A program made the position numbers and the translations under genes. The notes beneath the pieces are model-generated. The model was not told where the DNA came from, did no database searches, and saw only the letters and a list, made by a program, of their open reading frames with translations. From Bacteroidales bacterium (GTDB lineage: Bacteria; Bacteroidota; Bacteroidia; Bacteroidales; UBA932): 58,262 bases of DNA. The stretch covers positions 1-58,262 of the forward strand of contig JAFUMO010000015.1 in the NCBI GenBank assembly GCA_017482565.1, given 5' to 3'. Below are positions 35,271-44,270 of the stretch, in pieces (position 1 is the first letter of the stretch; each line of letters starts with the position of its first letter).

Positions 35271-36179
35271 TTAATTGTTGGTAACCAGTTTTATGAAAAT
35301 GTCATTCATCCTCGGGATGAGCTCCTGATAGGAGACAATGTCATTCCCCTTTATGAGTTCTCCAAGAATCTCCGCATTTGTTGCATCCTTCTCCACATCC
35401 AGTACAGCCCTCCTGTTCCCCTTGTATTCACTGTCCGATACCACCCTTGCAGGTGCATCTGCCAAAGCAACAGGCTCTGTTCCCCTGTAGATCACCTCCA
35501 CATGGTTGTTGCCATAGCGGCGCCTGATCTCATCCACTCCACCGGAAACAATGAGATTGGACTTGTTTATGAGGGCAATGTTGTCACACAGCTCCTCAAC
35601 GCTCTCCATATTGTGGGTGGAGAGGATAATTGTGGTGCCTGCCTCCCTCATTGCAAGTATCTCCTTCCTGATGAGGTTCACGTTCACAGGGTCAAATCCA
35701 GAAAACGGCTCATCCAGGATAAGCAGCTGCGGCCGGTGCATCACAGTTGTGATGAACTGTATCTTCTGGGCCATACCCTTGGAGAGCTCCTCCACCTTCT
35801 TGTCCCACCATCCCTGTATGTTGAACTTCACAAACCACTCCTTCAGCTCCCTTGTAGCCTGACGGGTATCCATACCCTTGAGCCTGGCCAGATATATGGC
35901 CTGCTCACCCACCTTCATCTTCTTGTAGAGCCCCCTCTCCTCCGGAAGGTAGCCTATGCACTCCACTGCCTCAGGCCTTATCGGCTCCCCGTTGAACAGG
36001 AGCGTCCCGCTGTCGGGAAGAGTAATTTGGTTTATTATCCTTATAAGTGTTGTCTTTCCCGCACCATTAGGGCCAAGAAGACCAAAAATCTTCCCTTTTG
36101 GAATATCCAGGCTCACCGCATTGAGGGCGGTGAAATCCCCAAACTTCTTGGTAATTTTCTCACAGGTTATTATTCCCAT
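35271..36179 (-). CDS. ABC transporter ATP-binding protein (NatA-like)
   Basis: A 302-residue ATPase with Walker A GPNGAGKTT at about residues 36-44, Q-loop, signature LSKGMAQK (a variant of LSGGQ), Walker B LLILDEPFSG and the H-loop STHN. A ~70-residue C-terminal extension fits the DrrA/NatA branch. It works with the ABC-2 permease gene that follows. It starts 31 bp after the helix-hairpin-helix gene. Confidence 0.88.
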   Translation of the reverse strand: MGIITCEKITKKFGDFTALNAVSLDIPKGKIFGLLGPNGAGKTTLIRIINQITLPDSGTLLFNGEPIRPEAVECIGYLPEERGLYKKMKVGEQAIYLARLKGMDTRQATRELKEWFVKFNIQGWWDKKVEELSKGMAQKIQFITTVMHRPQLLILDEPFSGFDPVNVNLIRKEILAMREAGTTIILSTHNMESVEELCDNIALINKSNLIVSGGVDEIRRRYGNNHVEVIYRGTEPVALADAPARVVSDSEYKGNRRAVLDVEKDATNAEILGELIKGNDIVSYQELIPRMNDIFIKLVTNN

Positions 36180-36210
36180 CTTTAATTCGCTTTAAAGTAC
36201 ATTATCAACC

Positions 36211-37275
36211 TTACAAATGTAACAAATATTCCCTTAACCTGAGCGCATTATTTTCACTGATTATATGCTCCCTCACAAGCTGTTCCAGCAGCTGCAGGTT
36301 ATCCTTGAACCGTTTCCTCCCCTTATGCTCCAGATACATGAGTATTCCTCTGGCTGCATAGGCCCCTATATAGGGGTGCCGCTCCAGGGCCTTGCGTTCG
36401 GCATCAAGAATGGAGAACCCCTTCACATCCTCCTCCTTCACCTCAATGTACTTCTCTATACCGGAGAACCGTTCCGGAGTAAACCCCTCTATCTCCAGAA
36501 GCTGTCTGGCACTCACAAAGCTCCCTCCCAGCCTCTCCCTGTAATCCAGGATCTTCCTGGCGTAGTATCCCCCTATCCCATATAGCCTGACCAGCTCCGT
36601 ACTGTCCGCCGTATTGAGGTTGCATATGAACCTGTTCCCATCCCCCCTGCGGCCATAAAGGGCATACGTACTTTTCCCTATATTGCTTTCCGCTGCCCGC
36701 ATGGAATCATGGAGAGCACCATCTGGCCCCAGGCCATCATCCGCAATCCGTCTGGTACCGGCGCGTACGTTTCTCACTCCGGAACCGTTATCCGTTGCCC
36801 GCTTGGAAGCAGGACTGGCACTTTCCGCCGCGGGAACTGCAATATACTCCTCCAGAGAGGCATACATAATGCTGTCCACCACATAGAGCCGGGCAAAATC
36901 CTCCTTCCTGCGGAACTTGCCACCCTTGCTGCGGTAATTAAGGATACTCTGGGCCTGCCGCGGAGTAAAGCCAAGCCTCTGGAGGCTGTCCTGCCCTACG
37001 GTGTTGGGGTTGAACCGGAACCTTTCATGTCTCCTTCCCGCACGCTCCCCACTCTTCCCTACGGCTCCTCCATCCCCTGCTGCAGCTGCACCGGACACCT
37101 CTGCAGCATATCCATCTCCAACAGCAGAAAGTTCTGCCGTCCTGCAGATCCTCTCCCTTATCTTGTGCACGGTGAATGTCACCACCTGAAACACAAACAA
37201 CAGTGCAATGAGGATAATCACCCCCATTGCCCTGCTGTTGGATATTTCCATGTTCCCCTTTCCGGAACTATTCAT
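36211..37275 (-). CDS. Helix-hairpin-helix protein with an N-terminal membrane anchor (ComEA-like)
   Basis: A 354-residue protein. One hydrophobic segment (GVIILIALLFVFQVVTF) anchors it near the N-terminus. Three HhH-type units follow: FNPNTVGQDSLQRLGF near residue 90, NLNTADSTELVRLYGIGGYYA near 225, and RHPYIGAYAARGIL near 305, each with the pattern of DNA-binding helix-hairpin-helix motifs. It may bind DNA at the inner membrane; a role in DNA uptake is only suggested by ComEA similarity. The start at ATG 37275 overlaps the rsmI stop by eight bases; upstream ATGs would overlap more. Confidence 0.7.
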   Translation of the reverse strand: MNSSGKGNMEISNSRAMGVIILIALLFVFQVVTFTVHKIRERICRTAELSAVGDGYAAEVSGAAAAGDGGAVGKSGERAGRRHERFRFNPNTVGQDSLQRLGFTPRQAQSILNYRSKGGKFRRKEDFARLYVVDSIMYASLEEYIAVPAAESASPASKRATDNGSGVRNVRAGTRRIADDGLGPDGALHDSMRAAESNIGKSTYALYGRRGDGNRFICNLNTADSTELVRLYGIGGYYARKILDYRERLGGSFVSARQLLEIEGFTPERFSGIEKYIEVKEEDVKGFSILDAERKALERHPYIGAYAARGILMYLEHKGRKRFKDNLQLLEQLVREHIISENNALRLREYLLHL

Positions 37276-37969
37276 CCTGTGATTGCTCTCCTGCCTCATG
37301 CCCGGCCCCACTTACAATCATCACTATCTCACCTTTCGGCTCATGGCTGCCGTACCATTTGTGCAGTTCCTCTACCGTACCGCGCCTGCACTCCTCGTGC
37401 ATCTTGCTTATCTCACGGCAAACCGCAGCCCTGCGTCCCGGGCCGAAGAACTCCACCATCTGCCCCAGTGTCTTCACAAGACGGTATGGGGACTCATAAA
37501 TTATCATTGTCCTCTCCTCTGTGGCCAACTCCCTGAATTTGGTCTGGCGCCCCTTCTTCACCGGAAGAAACCCTTCAAAGCAGAACCTGTCACATGGGAA
37601 TCCTGAAGTTACCAGAGCCGGGACAAAGGCCGTTGCACCGGGAAGGGTCTCCACCTGAACATCCGCCTCAACACATGCCCTTACAAGGAAAAAGCCGGGA
37701 TCGGATATCCCCGGTGTACCGGCATCACTTATCAATGCCACATTTATACCACCCAGGATCTTCTCCACCACACCGGCAGCAGTCTTGTGCTCATTGAACT
37801 TGTGGTGGCTCTCCATGTGTGTGGAAATCCCATATTTCTTCAACAATACAGAACTTGTCCTGGTATCTTCCGCCAGGATAAGGTCAACCTCCTTCAGCAC
37901 CCTCAACGCCCTTAAGGTAATATCCTCCATATTCCCTATGGGTGTAGGGACCAGATACAACTTTGCCAT
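37268..37969 (-). CDS. rsmI: 16S rRNA (cytidine-1402 2'-O)-methyltransferase
   Basis: A 233-residue tetrapyrrole-methylase-fold enzyme using SAM. MAKLYLVPTPIGNMEDITLRAL is the standard start, LAEDTRTS is the second motif, and SDAGTPGISDPG is the third. It is on the short side because the usual C-terminal extension is reduced. It methylates the ribose of C1402 in the decoding centre. It overlaps the downstream HhH gene, suggesting coupling. Confidence 0.94.
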   Translation of the reverse strand: MAKLYLVPTPIGNMEDITLRALRVLKEVDLILAEDTRTSSVLLKKYGISTHMESHHKFNEHKTAAGVVEKILGGINVALISDAGTPGISDPGFFLVRACVEADVQVETLPGATAFVPALVTSGFPCDRFCFEGFLPVKKGRQTKFRELATEERTMIIYESPYRLVKTLGQMVEFFGPGRRAAVCREISKMHEECRRGTVEELHKWYGSHEPKGEIVMIVSGAGHEAGEQSQDE

Positions 37970-38059
37970 TTCCCCTCCTTTATACTTTACACTTCATATT
38001 CAATAACGGTGCGCCATCGCGCCACAGGCAGATTGCGTCCTGCTCCCGACAGCAGCACT

Positions 38060-38659
38060 CTAATGCAGGCTTACACCAATGAGCCTCATGAACTCCTCCC
38101 TTGTCCTTATATCCTTGAGGAATGCCCCTGTAAATGCAGATGTTGTGGTAACCGAATTCTGCTTCTGCACACCCCTAATCTGCATGCACATGTGGGCCGC
38201 CTCAATCACAACCGCCACCCCCAGAGGGTTCAATGTCTCCTGGATACAGTCCCTGATCTGGATAGTGAGCCTCTCCTGTACCTGCAGCCTGCGGGCAAAC
38301 GCATCCACCACACGTGGAATCTTGCTCAGGCCCGTAATCACTCCATTTGGGATATATGCCACATGGGCCTTGCCGTAGAACGGAAGCATGTGGTGCTCGC
38401 ACATGGAGTATATTTCAATATCCTTTACAAGTACTATCTGATGGTAATCCTCCTGGAACCTCGCCGAGTTGAGAATCTCTATAGGATCCATATTGTACCC
38501 CTGGGTAAGGAACTGCATGGCCTTGGCCACCCTCTCCGGTGTCTTCAAAAGCCCTTCACGCTCCGGATCCTCCCCAAGAAGGGAAAGGATTGCATGATAA
38601 TGCTCCGCAAGCTTTGCTGTAGTCCCAGGATCAAACTGCTCTATTTTTGTATATGCCAT
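38060..38659 (-). CDS. folE: GTP cyclohydrolase I
   Basis: A 199-residue enzyme making 7,8-dihydroneopterin triphosphate from GTP for folate synthesis. The zinc ligands are visible in MCEHHMLPF (Cys, His) and the second Cys in [12 protein letters not shown] chose ATG 38659 ([10 protein letters not shown]), where the family similarity begins; the 27 codons upstream contain the promoter. It is 90 bp upstream of rsmI in the same direction. Confidence 0.94.
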   Translation of the reverse strand: MAYTKIEQFDPGTTAKLAEHYHAILSLLGEDPEREGLLKTPERVAKAMQFLTQGYNMDPIEILNSARFQEDYHQIVLVKDIEIYSMCEHHMLPFYGKAHVAYIPNGVITGLSKIPRVVDAFARRLQVQERLTIQIRDCIQETLNPLGVAVVIEAAHMCMQIRGVQKQNSVTTTSAFTGAFLKDIRTREEFMRLIGVSLH

Positions 38660-38693
38660 ATATTTTGCAGACTTTTCATTAACTGTGTGGAGA

Positions 38694-38701
38694 CAAAGGT
38701 A
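38694..38701 (-). promoter_or_regulatory. -7 box of folE
   Basis: Minus-strand TACCTTTG, 35 bp before the folE ATG, divergent from the response-regulator promoter 22 bp away. Confidence 0.5.
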
Positions 38702-38722
38702 GCAAATAAAAAAATATTGTGC

Positions 38723-38730
38723 TATTTTTG
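38723..38730 (+). promoter_or_regulatory. -7 box of the two-component operon
   Basis: TATTTTTG matches TAnnTTTG, 30 bp before the response-regulator ATG, back to back with the folE promoter. Confidence 0.5.
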
Positions 38731-38760
38731 TAAAAGACACAAAATAACCTTACCTGAATT

Positions 38761-39492
38761 ATGGGGAACCCATCGGACAAATACAGAATACTTGTAGTGG
38801 ATGACGAAGAGGACATCCGCGACATTCTGCAGTACAATCTGCACCAGGCAGGCTATATTGCCCACACAGCATCAAGCGCAGAAGAGGCGCTCTTCAAATT
38901 GAAGGACAGTTACCACCTCCTCCTGCTGGACATCATGATGGACGGCATCAGCGGGCTCAAGATGGCCCAGCTCCTGCGCGAAGACTACAACAACGACATC
39001 CCCATAATCTTCATCTCCGCACTGGACGGCGAGAATGACATCATATCCGGCTTCAGCAAAGGCGGGGACGACTATATCCCCAAGCCCTTTTCGGTAAAGG
39101 AGATGCTTGCGAGGGTAAGTGCCGTACTCCACAGATGCTACAGCAGTCCCGACAAGGAGAGCCAGCCACAGGCCCAAAATGACAGCCGCAGGGAAAAGGA
39201 GGATATCTTCACCCATAAGGAGCTCAGGATTGAGTTCGGCACAAAGAGGGTATTCATAGGGGGCGGGGAGATTGCCCTCACAAAGAAGGAGAATGAGATT
39301 CTTGTACTCTTCGCCCGCAATCCCAACAAGATATACTCGAGGGACGAGATACTCCAGCTTGTATGGAAAGAGGAGAGCTATGTCCTGGACCGCACCGTAG
39401 ATGTGCACATAGCCAGGCTCCGCAAGAAACTTGGGGTCTGCGGTGAATGGATAGTGAACAGATCCGGATACGGATATTGCCTGCATATATGA
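38761..39492 (+). CDS. OmpR/PhoB-family response regulator
   Basis: A 243-residue regulator. The receiver domain has acidic VVDDEED near residue 12-18, phospho-acceptor Asp57 in LLLLDIMMDG, and Lys in YIPKPFSV. The winged-helix DNA-binding domain starts near 155 (FGTKRVFIGGGEIALTKKE) and ends with RSGYGYCL. Its stop overlaps the start of the histidine kinase gene (ATGA). The target genes cannot be told from sequence. Confidence 0.93.
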   Translation: MGNPSDKYRILVVDDEEDIRDILQYNLHQAGYIAHTASSAEEALFKLKDSYHLLLLDIMMDGISGLKMAQLLREDYNNDIPIIFISALDGENDIISGFSKGGDDYIPKPFSVKEMLARVSAVLHRCYSSPDKESQPQAQNDSRREKEDIFTHKELRIEFGTKRVFIGGGEIALTKKENEILVLFARNPNKIYSRDEILQLVWKEESYVLDRTVDVHIARLRKKLGVCGEWIVNRSGYGYCLHI

Positions 39493-40517
39493 AACTGAGA
39501 CTCAAATACCAGCTTATAGTATACTACATCATTGTGATAGCCATTGTGATGTGTGCGTTTCTGGTGTACATATTGCAACATGACTCAGCCAGCCCCAATA
39601 CGGGTTACCAATATGCTATAGTCTCATTGATAGTGGTGCTTCTTGTCACCCTCATCTACATCACAAAAAAGCTCACAGGCCCCCTTAAGGCATTCAATGA
39701 CTTCTTTGAGATGGTAAAGTCCAACAAAAAGGATTTCTCCTCAATTCATTTTCCCGACAACGAGTATGGGGAAGTGGGGCGCAAGATAGTTGACACATAC
39801 AACCAGCTGGAGCAGGTTAAGCAGTTCAAGCAGCAGGTATCCCACAATATTGCCCATGAGCTCAAGACACCCCTTACAGGAGTGAGGGCATACCTTGAGA
39901 CCATCATACAGGATGAGCAGATGCCCCCTGAGATAATGAAGAAGTTTGCCGGCAGGGCATACAAACAGACACTCAGGCTCTCCTCCCTTGTGAATGATGT
40001 ATCCGTACTCAACAAGCTGGACGAGCAGTCTGAATATTACAAGATAGAGGAGATAAATATTTCTGACTGCCTCAAGGAGATTGAGGAGGAACTGGCACAC
40101 AAGCTGAAGGCCAACAATACGGTCTTCAAGCCGCTGATAAGCAGCGAACTGTGCATAAGGAGCAGCCATGACATCATATACTCCCTCTTCAAGAACCTGG
40201 TTGACAACACACTTGAACATGCCGGACCGGACACAACAATTACAATAATGGCCGGCATATCACAGATCTCCGGGGAACCCAACTACAGGATAAACTTCAC
40301 ATACAGGGACAACGGAAAGGGGATTCCTGAGGAATCGCTCGGCAAACTGTTCGACCGCTTCTACAGGGTTGAGGAAGGGCGTACAAGGAAGAACGGGGGA
40401 AGCGGCCTGGGGCTTGCCATAGTGGAGAGCTCCGTATTGTTCCATAAGGGGGAGATTACTGCCGAGAATTCACCTGACGGTGGAATCGTATTCAAATTTA
40501 GCTTGATGTCCCTATAA
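39489..40517 (+). CDS. Membrane sensor histidine kinase
   Basis: A 342-residue kinase, short for its class. Two membrane segments (residues ~9-29 and ~41-58) enclose only about a dozen extracytoplasmic residues, so the signal is probably sensed in or near the membrane. The H box is HELKTP with His123. The ATPase domain has the N box DNTLEHAG, the DNGKGIPEE motif and GGSGLGLAIV. It starts four bases inside the regulator gene and works with it. Confidence 0.9.
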   Translation: MKLRLKYQLIVYYIIVIAIVMCAFLVYILQHDSASPNTGYQYAIVSLIVVLLVTLIYITKKLTGPLKAFNDFFEMVKSNKKDFSSIHFPDNEYGEVGRKIVDTYNQLEQVKQFKQQVSHNIAHELKTPLTGVRAYLETIIQDEQMPPEIMKKFAGRAYKQTLRLSSLVNDVSVLNKLDEQSEYYKIEEINISDCLKEIEEELAHKLKANNTVFKPLISSELCIRSSHDIIYSLFKNLVDNTLEHAGPDTTITIMAGISQISGEPNYRINFTYRDNGKGIPEESLGKLFDRFYRVEEGRTRKNGGSGLGLAIVESSVLFHKGEITAENSPDGGIVFKFSLMSL

Positions 40518-40568
40518 TGGGGTACACTTATTGTACATGTAAATATAAACAATGAAGGAGACAAAGGA

Positions 40569-41261
40569 ATGAGGATCTTGATTACGGCAGCCGAGCAGGA
40601 AGAGCTGGATTGTGCAATAAACGGCTGCATGGCTCTGGGATTCGGGCCGGAAGTTATGGGAGACATTACATTCATGCTTACCGGAATAGGCTCAACCCAG
40701 GCGTGCCATACGGTTACAAGGGAGATATGGAAGGCACGGCTTGCAGGGAAGCCGCTGGATCTTGTGGTGAACATAGGGATTGCAGGAAGCTATGACATGG
40801 AGGCGTTCCCCCTTGGAAGTGCCGCTGTAATTGACAGGGAATATTTTGCCGACCTGGGGTTTGAAACCACCCACGGATTTGAGGACCTGTTCCAGTGCGG
40901 TATCCTTGGGAAGGATACCATGCCATATACCGGCGGGGCACTCAAACGCAGGCCAATACCGCATGGAGGGATTGAAGAGGCACTTGCAAGGTACAGGGGG
41001 GTTACGGGTGTCACTGTACAGACAGTAACCGGCAACCCGGAGAAAGTTAAGGAGATATACAGAAGATACACCCCACAGATTGAAAGCATGGAGGGGGCTG
41101 CTGTCTATTTTGCCTCAATTATGGAGGATATACCATTCTTAGGACTGAGGACAGTTTCCAATGAGGTTGGGGAGAGGGACAGGAAGAAATGGGACATCCC
41201 GGCCGCACTGCATACCCTTGAGGAGTGCTGCAGGGATATTTTCAGTGGAATTGCAGAATGA
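40569..41261 (+). CDS. mqnB: Futalosine hydrolase
   Basis: A 230-residue nucleosidase of the MTA/SAH-nucleosidase fold. It releases hypoxanthine from futalosine in the alternative menaquinone route. The start is [24 protein letters not shown] and NIGIAGSYD are the purine-site motifs, and [11 protein letters not shown] holds the ribose-binding Glu. ATG follows an AAGGAG at 40555-40560. Other mqn genes are absent from this window. Its presence argues that the organism uses the futalosine pathway and not the classical men pathway. Confidence 0.85.
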   Translation: MRILITAAEQEELDCAINGCMALGFGPEVMGDITFMLTGIGSTQACHTVTREIWKARLAGKPLDLVVNIGIAGSYDMEAFPLGSAAVIDREYFADLGFETTHGFEDLFQCGILGKDTMPYTGGALKRRPIPHGGIEEALARYRGVTGVTVQTVTGNPEKVKEIYRRYTPQIESMEGAAVYFASIMEDIPFLGLRTVSNEVGERDRKKWDIPAALHTLEECCRDIFSGIAE

Positions 41262-41995
41262 AATTGGATATGGACAACGGGAGAAAGGAAGTGATAAGGA
41301 TTGGGGGGCTGAAGAAGATATACAGGCTGGGAGCGCAGCAGGTAAATGCCCTCAATGGAGTTGACATCTCCATATACAGGAATGAATATGTGGCAATCAT
41401 GGGACCGTCGGGATCCGGAAAATCCACACTTATGAATATTCTCGGATGCCTGGATACCCCTACAGAGGGGAGATATATCCTCAATGGCACTGATGTAAGC
41501 CAGATGGGTGACGGTGAACTTGCCGAGGTGAGGAACAGGGAGATAGGGTTTGTGTTCCAATCATTCAACCTGCTTCCAAGGTACACCTCCCTGGAAAATG
41601 TAGCCCTGCCGCTTATATACTCCGGGGTACCTGGGCGCATCAGGGAGGAGAAGGCCCGGGAGGCCCTCATTGCCGTGGGGCTCGGGGAGAGGATGGACCA
41701 CAGGCCGGCAGAGCTGTCGGGAGGACAAAGGCAGAGGGTTGCCGTGGCAAGGGCCCTGATAAACAACCCTTCAATCATCCTCGCCGACGAACCTACAGGC
41801 AATCTGGACACAAAGACCTCAATTGATATAATGAGGCTCTTTGAAGAGATATACAGGAAGGGGAATACTGTAATTGTGGTTACCCATGAGGAGGATATTG
41901 CAAGGCATGCAAGGAGGATAATACGCCTGCGTGACGGAAAAATTGAATCAGACGCCATGAATTATACCCCAGCAATGGAAGGACAAAACTTTTGA
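41258..41995 (+). CDS. ABC transporter ATP-binding protein (LolD/MacB type)
   Basis: A 245-residue ATPase of the lipoprotein-release/MacB branch. Walker [10 protein letters not shown] is near residue 50, the Q-loop is [18 protein letters not shown], the signature is [15 protein letters not shown], and Walker B is [11 protein letters not shown]. No permease gene is adjacent, so its partner must be elsewhere. ATG 41258 overlaps the mqnB stop, suggesting coupling. Confidence 0.85.
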   Translation: MKLDMDNGRKEVIRIGGLKKIYRLGAQQVNALNGVDISIYRNEYVAIMGPSGSGKSTLMNILGCLDTPTEGRYILNGTDVSQMGDGELAEVRNREIGFVFQSFNLLPRYTSLENVALPLIYSGVPGRIREEKAREALIAVGLGERMDHRPAELSGGQRQRVAVARALINNPSIILADEPTGNLDTKTSIDIMRLFEEIYRKGNTVIVVTHEEDIARHARRIIRLRDGKIESDAMNYTPAMEGQNF

Positions 41996-41998
41996 ATC

Positions 41999-42556
41999 AT
42001 GAAAATATATACTAAAGGAGGAGACAAAGGGACCACATCTCTGGTAGGAGGTAAGAGAGTTCCCAAGAACCACCCGAGGGTTGAGGCCTACGGAGACCTG
42101 GATGAACTGATATCATTCATCGGGATCATAATAAGTGATACAGACATTGTGCAGGTGAAGGAGCACCTGAGGAAAATACAGGAAGATCTGATGCTCATTT
42201 CCGCACATTTTGCCTCAGACGGATCCGGCAAGAGCCTCAAGGAGGTAAATGAAGAGGCCGTAGCATTCCTGGAGAGGGAAATTGACAGGATGACAGCACT
42301 CCTTCCTCCCCAGACTGCATTCATATTGCCAGGAGCACCGAGGGTGTCTTCCGAATGCCATGTTGCAAGAACTATCTGCAGAAGGGCCGAGAGGCATGCA
42401 CTGGCCATAGGAACAGGGGGTGAAGGGAACACTGAAGTATCTGGGCAAGTGGAGGTTGGGATGAGATATCTGAACAGGCTGTCTGACTATCTGTTTACCC
42501 TTGCAAGATTTTTATGCGTTGAGGATAAAGAAAAGGAAGTGTTTTGGCTGCCATAA
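41999..42556 (+). CDS. ATP:cob(I)alamin adenosyltransferase (PduO type)
   Basis: A 185-residue enzyme that adds the adenosyl group to cob(I)alamin. The start KIYTKGGDKGTTSLVGGKRV is the ATP-binding motif, and RTICRRAERHAL is the conserved C-terminal helix. It provides the coenzyme form of B12 needed by methylmalonyl-CoA mutase, encoded ~10 kb away in this window. It begins three bases after the ABC ATPase gene. Confidence 0.92.
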   Translation: MKIYTKGGDKGTTSLVGGKRVPKNHPRVEAYGDLDELISFIGIIISDTDIVQVKEHLRKIQEDLMLISAHFASDGSGKSLKEVNEEAVAFLEREIDRMTALLPPQTAFILPGAPRVSSECHVARTICRRAERHALAIGTGGEGNTEVSGQVEVGMRYLNRLSDYLFTLARFLCVEDKEKEVFWLP

Positions 42557-42568
42557 CAATTTTTTTAC

Positions 42569-42576
42569 TATATTTG
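42569..42576 (+). promoter_or_regulatory. -7 box of the DUF2795 gene
   Basis: TATATTTG matches TAnnTTTG, 55 bp before the ATG. Confidence 0.5.
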
Positions 42577-42631
42577 CGCCCCTAAAAGCATTATAGTAAT
42601 ACTAATTGGTTAAAAATTAAAAATTTACATT

Positions 42632-42853
42632 ATGTATTGGACACTGGAACTCGCTTCAAGACTTGAGGATGCCCCATGGCCTGCCACCAAAGATGAGCTA
42701 ATTGATTACGCAACCCGCTCGGGAGCCCCTCTGGAGGTTATTGAGAACCTTAATGATCTTGAGGATGACGGCGAGGTTTATGAAAGCATTGAGGAAATAT
42801 GGCCTGATTATCCAAGCAAAGAGGATTTCTTTTTCAACGAAGATGAATATTAG
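42632..42853 (+). CDS. Small acidic DUF2795-like protein
   Basis: A 73-residue, strongly acidic protein starting MYWTLELASRLEDAPWPATK and containing ATRSGAPLEVIENLNDLEDD, the pattern of DUF2795 proteins, which are common and well conserved in Bacteroidetes and of unknown function. It has its own promoter and terminator and so looks like a separately controlled, well-expressed small protein. Confidence 0.75.
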   Translation: MYWTLELASRLEDAPWPATKDELIDYATRSGAPLEVIENLNDLEDDGEVYESIEEIWPDYPSKEDFFFNEDEY

Positions 42854-42861
42854 AATTTGAG

Positions 42862-42887
42862 ACCGCCCTTCACGGGCGGTTTTTTTG
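42862..42887 (+). terminator. Terminator after the DUF2795 gene
   Basis: ACCGCCC (42862-42868) pairs perfectly with GGGCGGT (42874-42880), followed by TTTTTTG. Confidence 0.92.
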
Positions 42888-42889
42888 TT

Positions 42890-42897
42890 TATATTTG
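42890..42897 (+). promoter_or_regulatory. -7 box of trkA
   Basis: TATATTTG just after the preceding terminator and 20 bp before the trkA ATG. Confidence 0.45.
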
Positions 42898-42917
42898 TAT
42901 CAGCAAATATTTCTGGT

Positions 42918-44267
42918 ATGAAAATTATTATTGCAGGTGCAGGAGAGGTTGGAAGCCATCTTGCAAAGATGCTCAGCAATGAGTCCAATTCCCTTACTAT
43001 CATTGACAATGATGAGAACCGCCTTAACAAGCTGCGTGAGGTTGCAGATGTGATCACCATTCTTGGAGACCCCACTTCCATTGAGACGCTCAAGAGTGCC
43101 GGGGCCGAGAAGGCAGACCTGTTCATTGCAGTAAGCCCTGCCCAGGAACAGGATGTCAACATCATAAGCGCACTCCTGGCCAAGAAGCTGGGAAGCGGCA
43201 AGGTGACTGCCCGTGTAAACAATGATGAATATATGCACCATGAGAACAAGCTTTTGTTCAAGGAGCTTGGAATAGACCTCCTGTTCTATCCCGAGAAGAT
43301 TGCCTCATACGAGATTGTAGACCTGCTCAAACAGACCGGCACAACAGAGTTCATGGAATTTGCAAGGGGTGTGCTGCAGATGGTGGCCTTCAGGCTGGAG
43401 GACGGAGCCCCGCTGATTGACAAATGTGTATCTGACATATCCTCATTTACCGGCAAGAGCCAGTATAAGGCAGTTGCCATTGCCAGGAATGAGACCACAA
43501 TAATCCCCTCTCCAGGGACAAAGTTCATGGAAAATGACCTTGTATTTGTAATATGCACCAAAGATGGTGTACAGGATGCCATGAGTTTCTCCGGCAAGAC
43601 TGAAATCCCCATCAAAAACCTGATGGTTGTTGGAGGCGGAAGGATAGGTGAGATGCTGGCAAAGAAGATGGGCAAGGTCTCTGACCACATAAAGATTATT
43701 GAGATAAAGCCGGAAAGGTGCGAATATCTGGCCGAGACACTGGACAACGTACTTGTCATAAACGGCGACGGCAGGAATTCAGACCTGCTGCTTGAAGAGG
43801 ATGTAACCAAATACGATGCATTCGTGGCGGTTACAAGCAACTCCGAGACAAATATCCTCTCATGCGTGGCAGCAAAGAAGATGGGCATTGCCAAGACAAT
43901 TGCAGAAGTGGAGAACATTGAATATATAAAGCTTGCTGAGGGAATGGGAGTTGATGCCGTAATAAACAAGAAGCTCTCTACCGCGGGGCGCATATTCCGC
44001 TTCACCCTCAGCAACAAGGTGCGCTCAATCAAATGCCTTAACGGCTCCGATGCCGAGGTACTTGAGTTTATCGTAAACCCGAGCAGCGCCATAACAAAAG
44101 GGCCCCTCAAGGATCTTCACTTCCCTAAAGAGGCCATTATCGGTGGAATCATCCGCGGTAACGAGATATTTGTGGCAACTGATGACACTGTCATAAAACC
44201 TTACGACAGGGTTGCCGTATTCGCCCTGCCGCAAGTTCTTGCCCAAGTAAACAAATTCTTTATCTAA
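42918..44267 (+). CDS. trkA: Trk potassium uptake regulatory subunit TrkA
   Basis: A 449-residue cytosolic protein with two tandem units, each an NAD-binding RCK-N domain (MKIIIAGAGEVGSHLAKML at the start; LMVVGGGRIGEMLAKKM near residue 235) followed by an RCK-C domain. It gates the TrkH/TrkG potassium channel. The membrane partner is not next to it. I chose ATG 42918 because the family starts at this Rossmann motif. It converges on the next gene with three bases between stops and no visible terminator. Confidence 0.92.
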   Translation: MKIIIAGAGEVGSHLAKMLSNESNSLTIIDNDENRLNKLREVADVITILGDPTSIETLKSAGAEKADLFIAVSPAQEQDVNIISALLAKKLGSGKVTARVNNDEYMHHENKLLFKELGIDLLFYPEKIASYEIVDLLKQTGTTEFMEFARGVLQMVAFRLEDGAPLIDKCVSDISSFTGKSQYKAVAIARNETTIIPSPGTKFMENDLVFVICTKDGVQDAMSFSGKTEIPIKNLMVVGGGRIGEMLAKKMGKVSDHIKIIEIKPERCEYLAETLDNVLVINGDGRNSDLLLEEDVTKYDAFVAVTSNSETNILSCVAAKKMGIAKTIAEVENIEYIKLAEGMGVDAVINKKLSTAGRIFRFTLSNKVRSIKCLNGSDAEVLEFIVNPSSAITKGPLKDLHFPKEAIIGGIIRGNEIFVATDDTVIKPYDRVAVFALPQVLAQVNKFFI

Positions 44268-44270
44268 GGT

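Noticed and set aside
36709-37536. A long plus-strand frame opposite the helix-hairpin-helix and rsmI genes
   Set aside because: Low-complexity His/Pro/Ser-rich translation, antisense to recognised genes.
38660-38740. N-terminal extension of folE
   Set aside because: It contains the folE promoter box and does not resemble the family.
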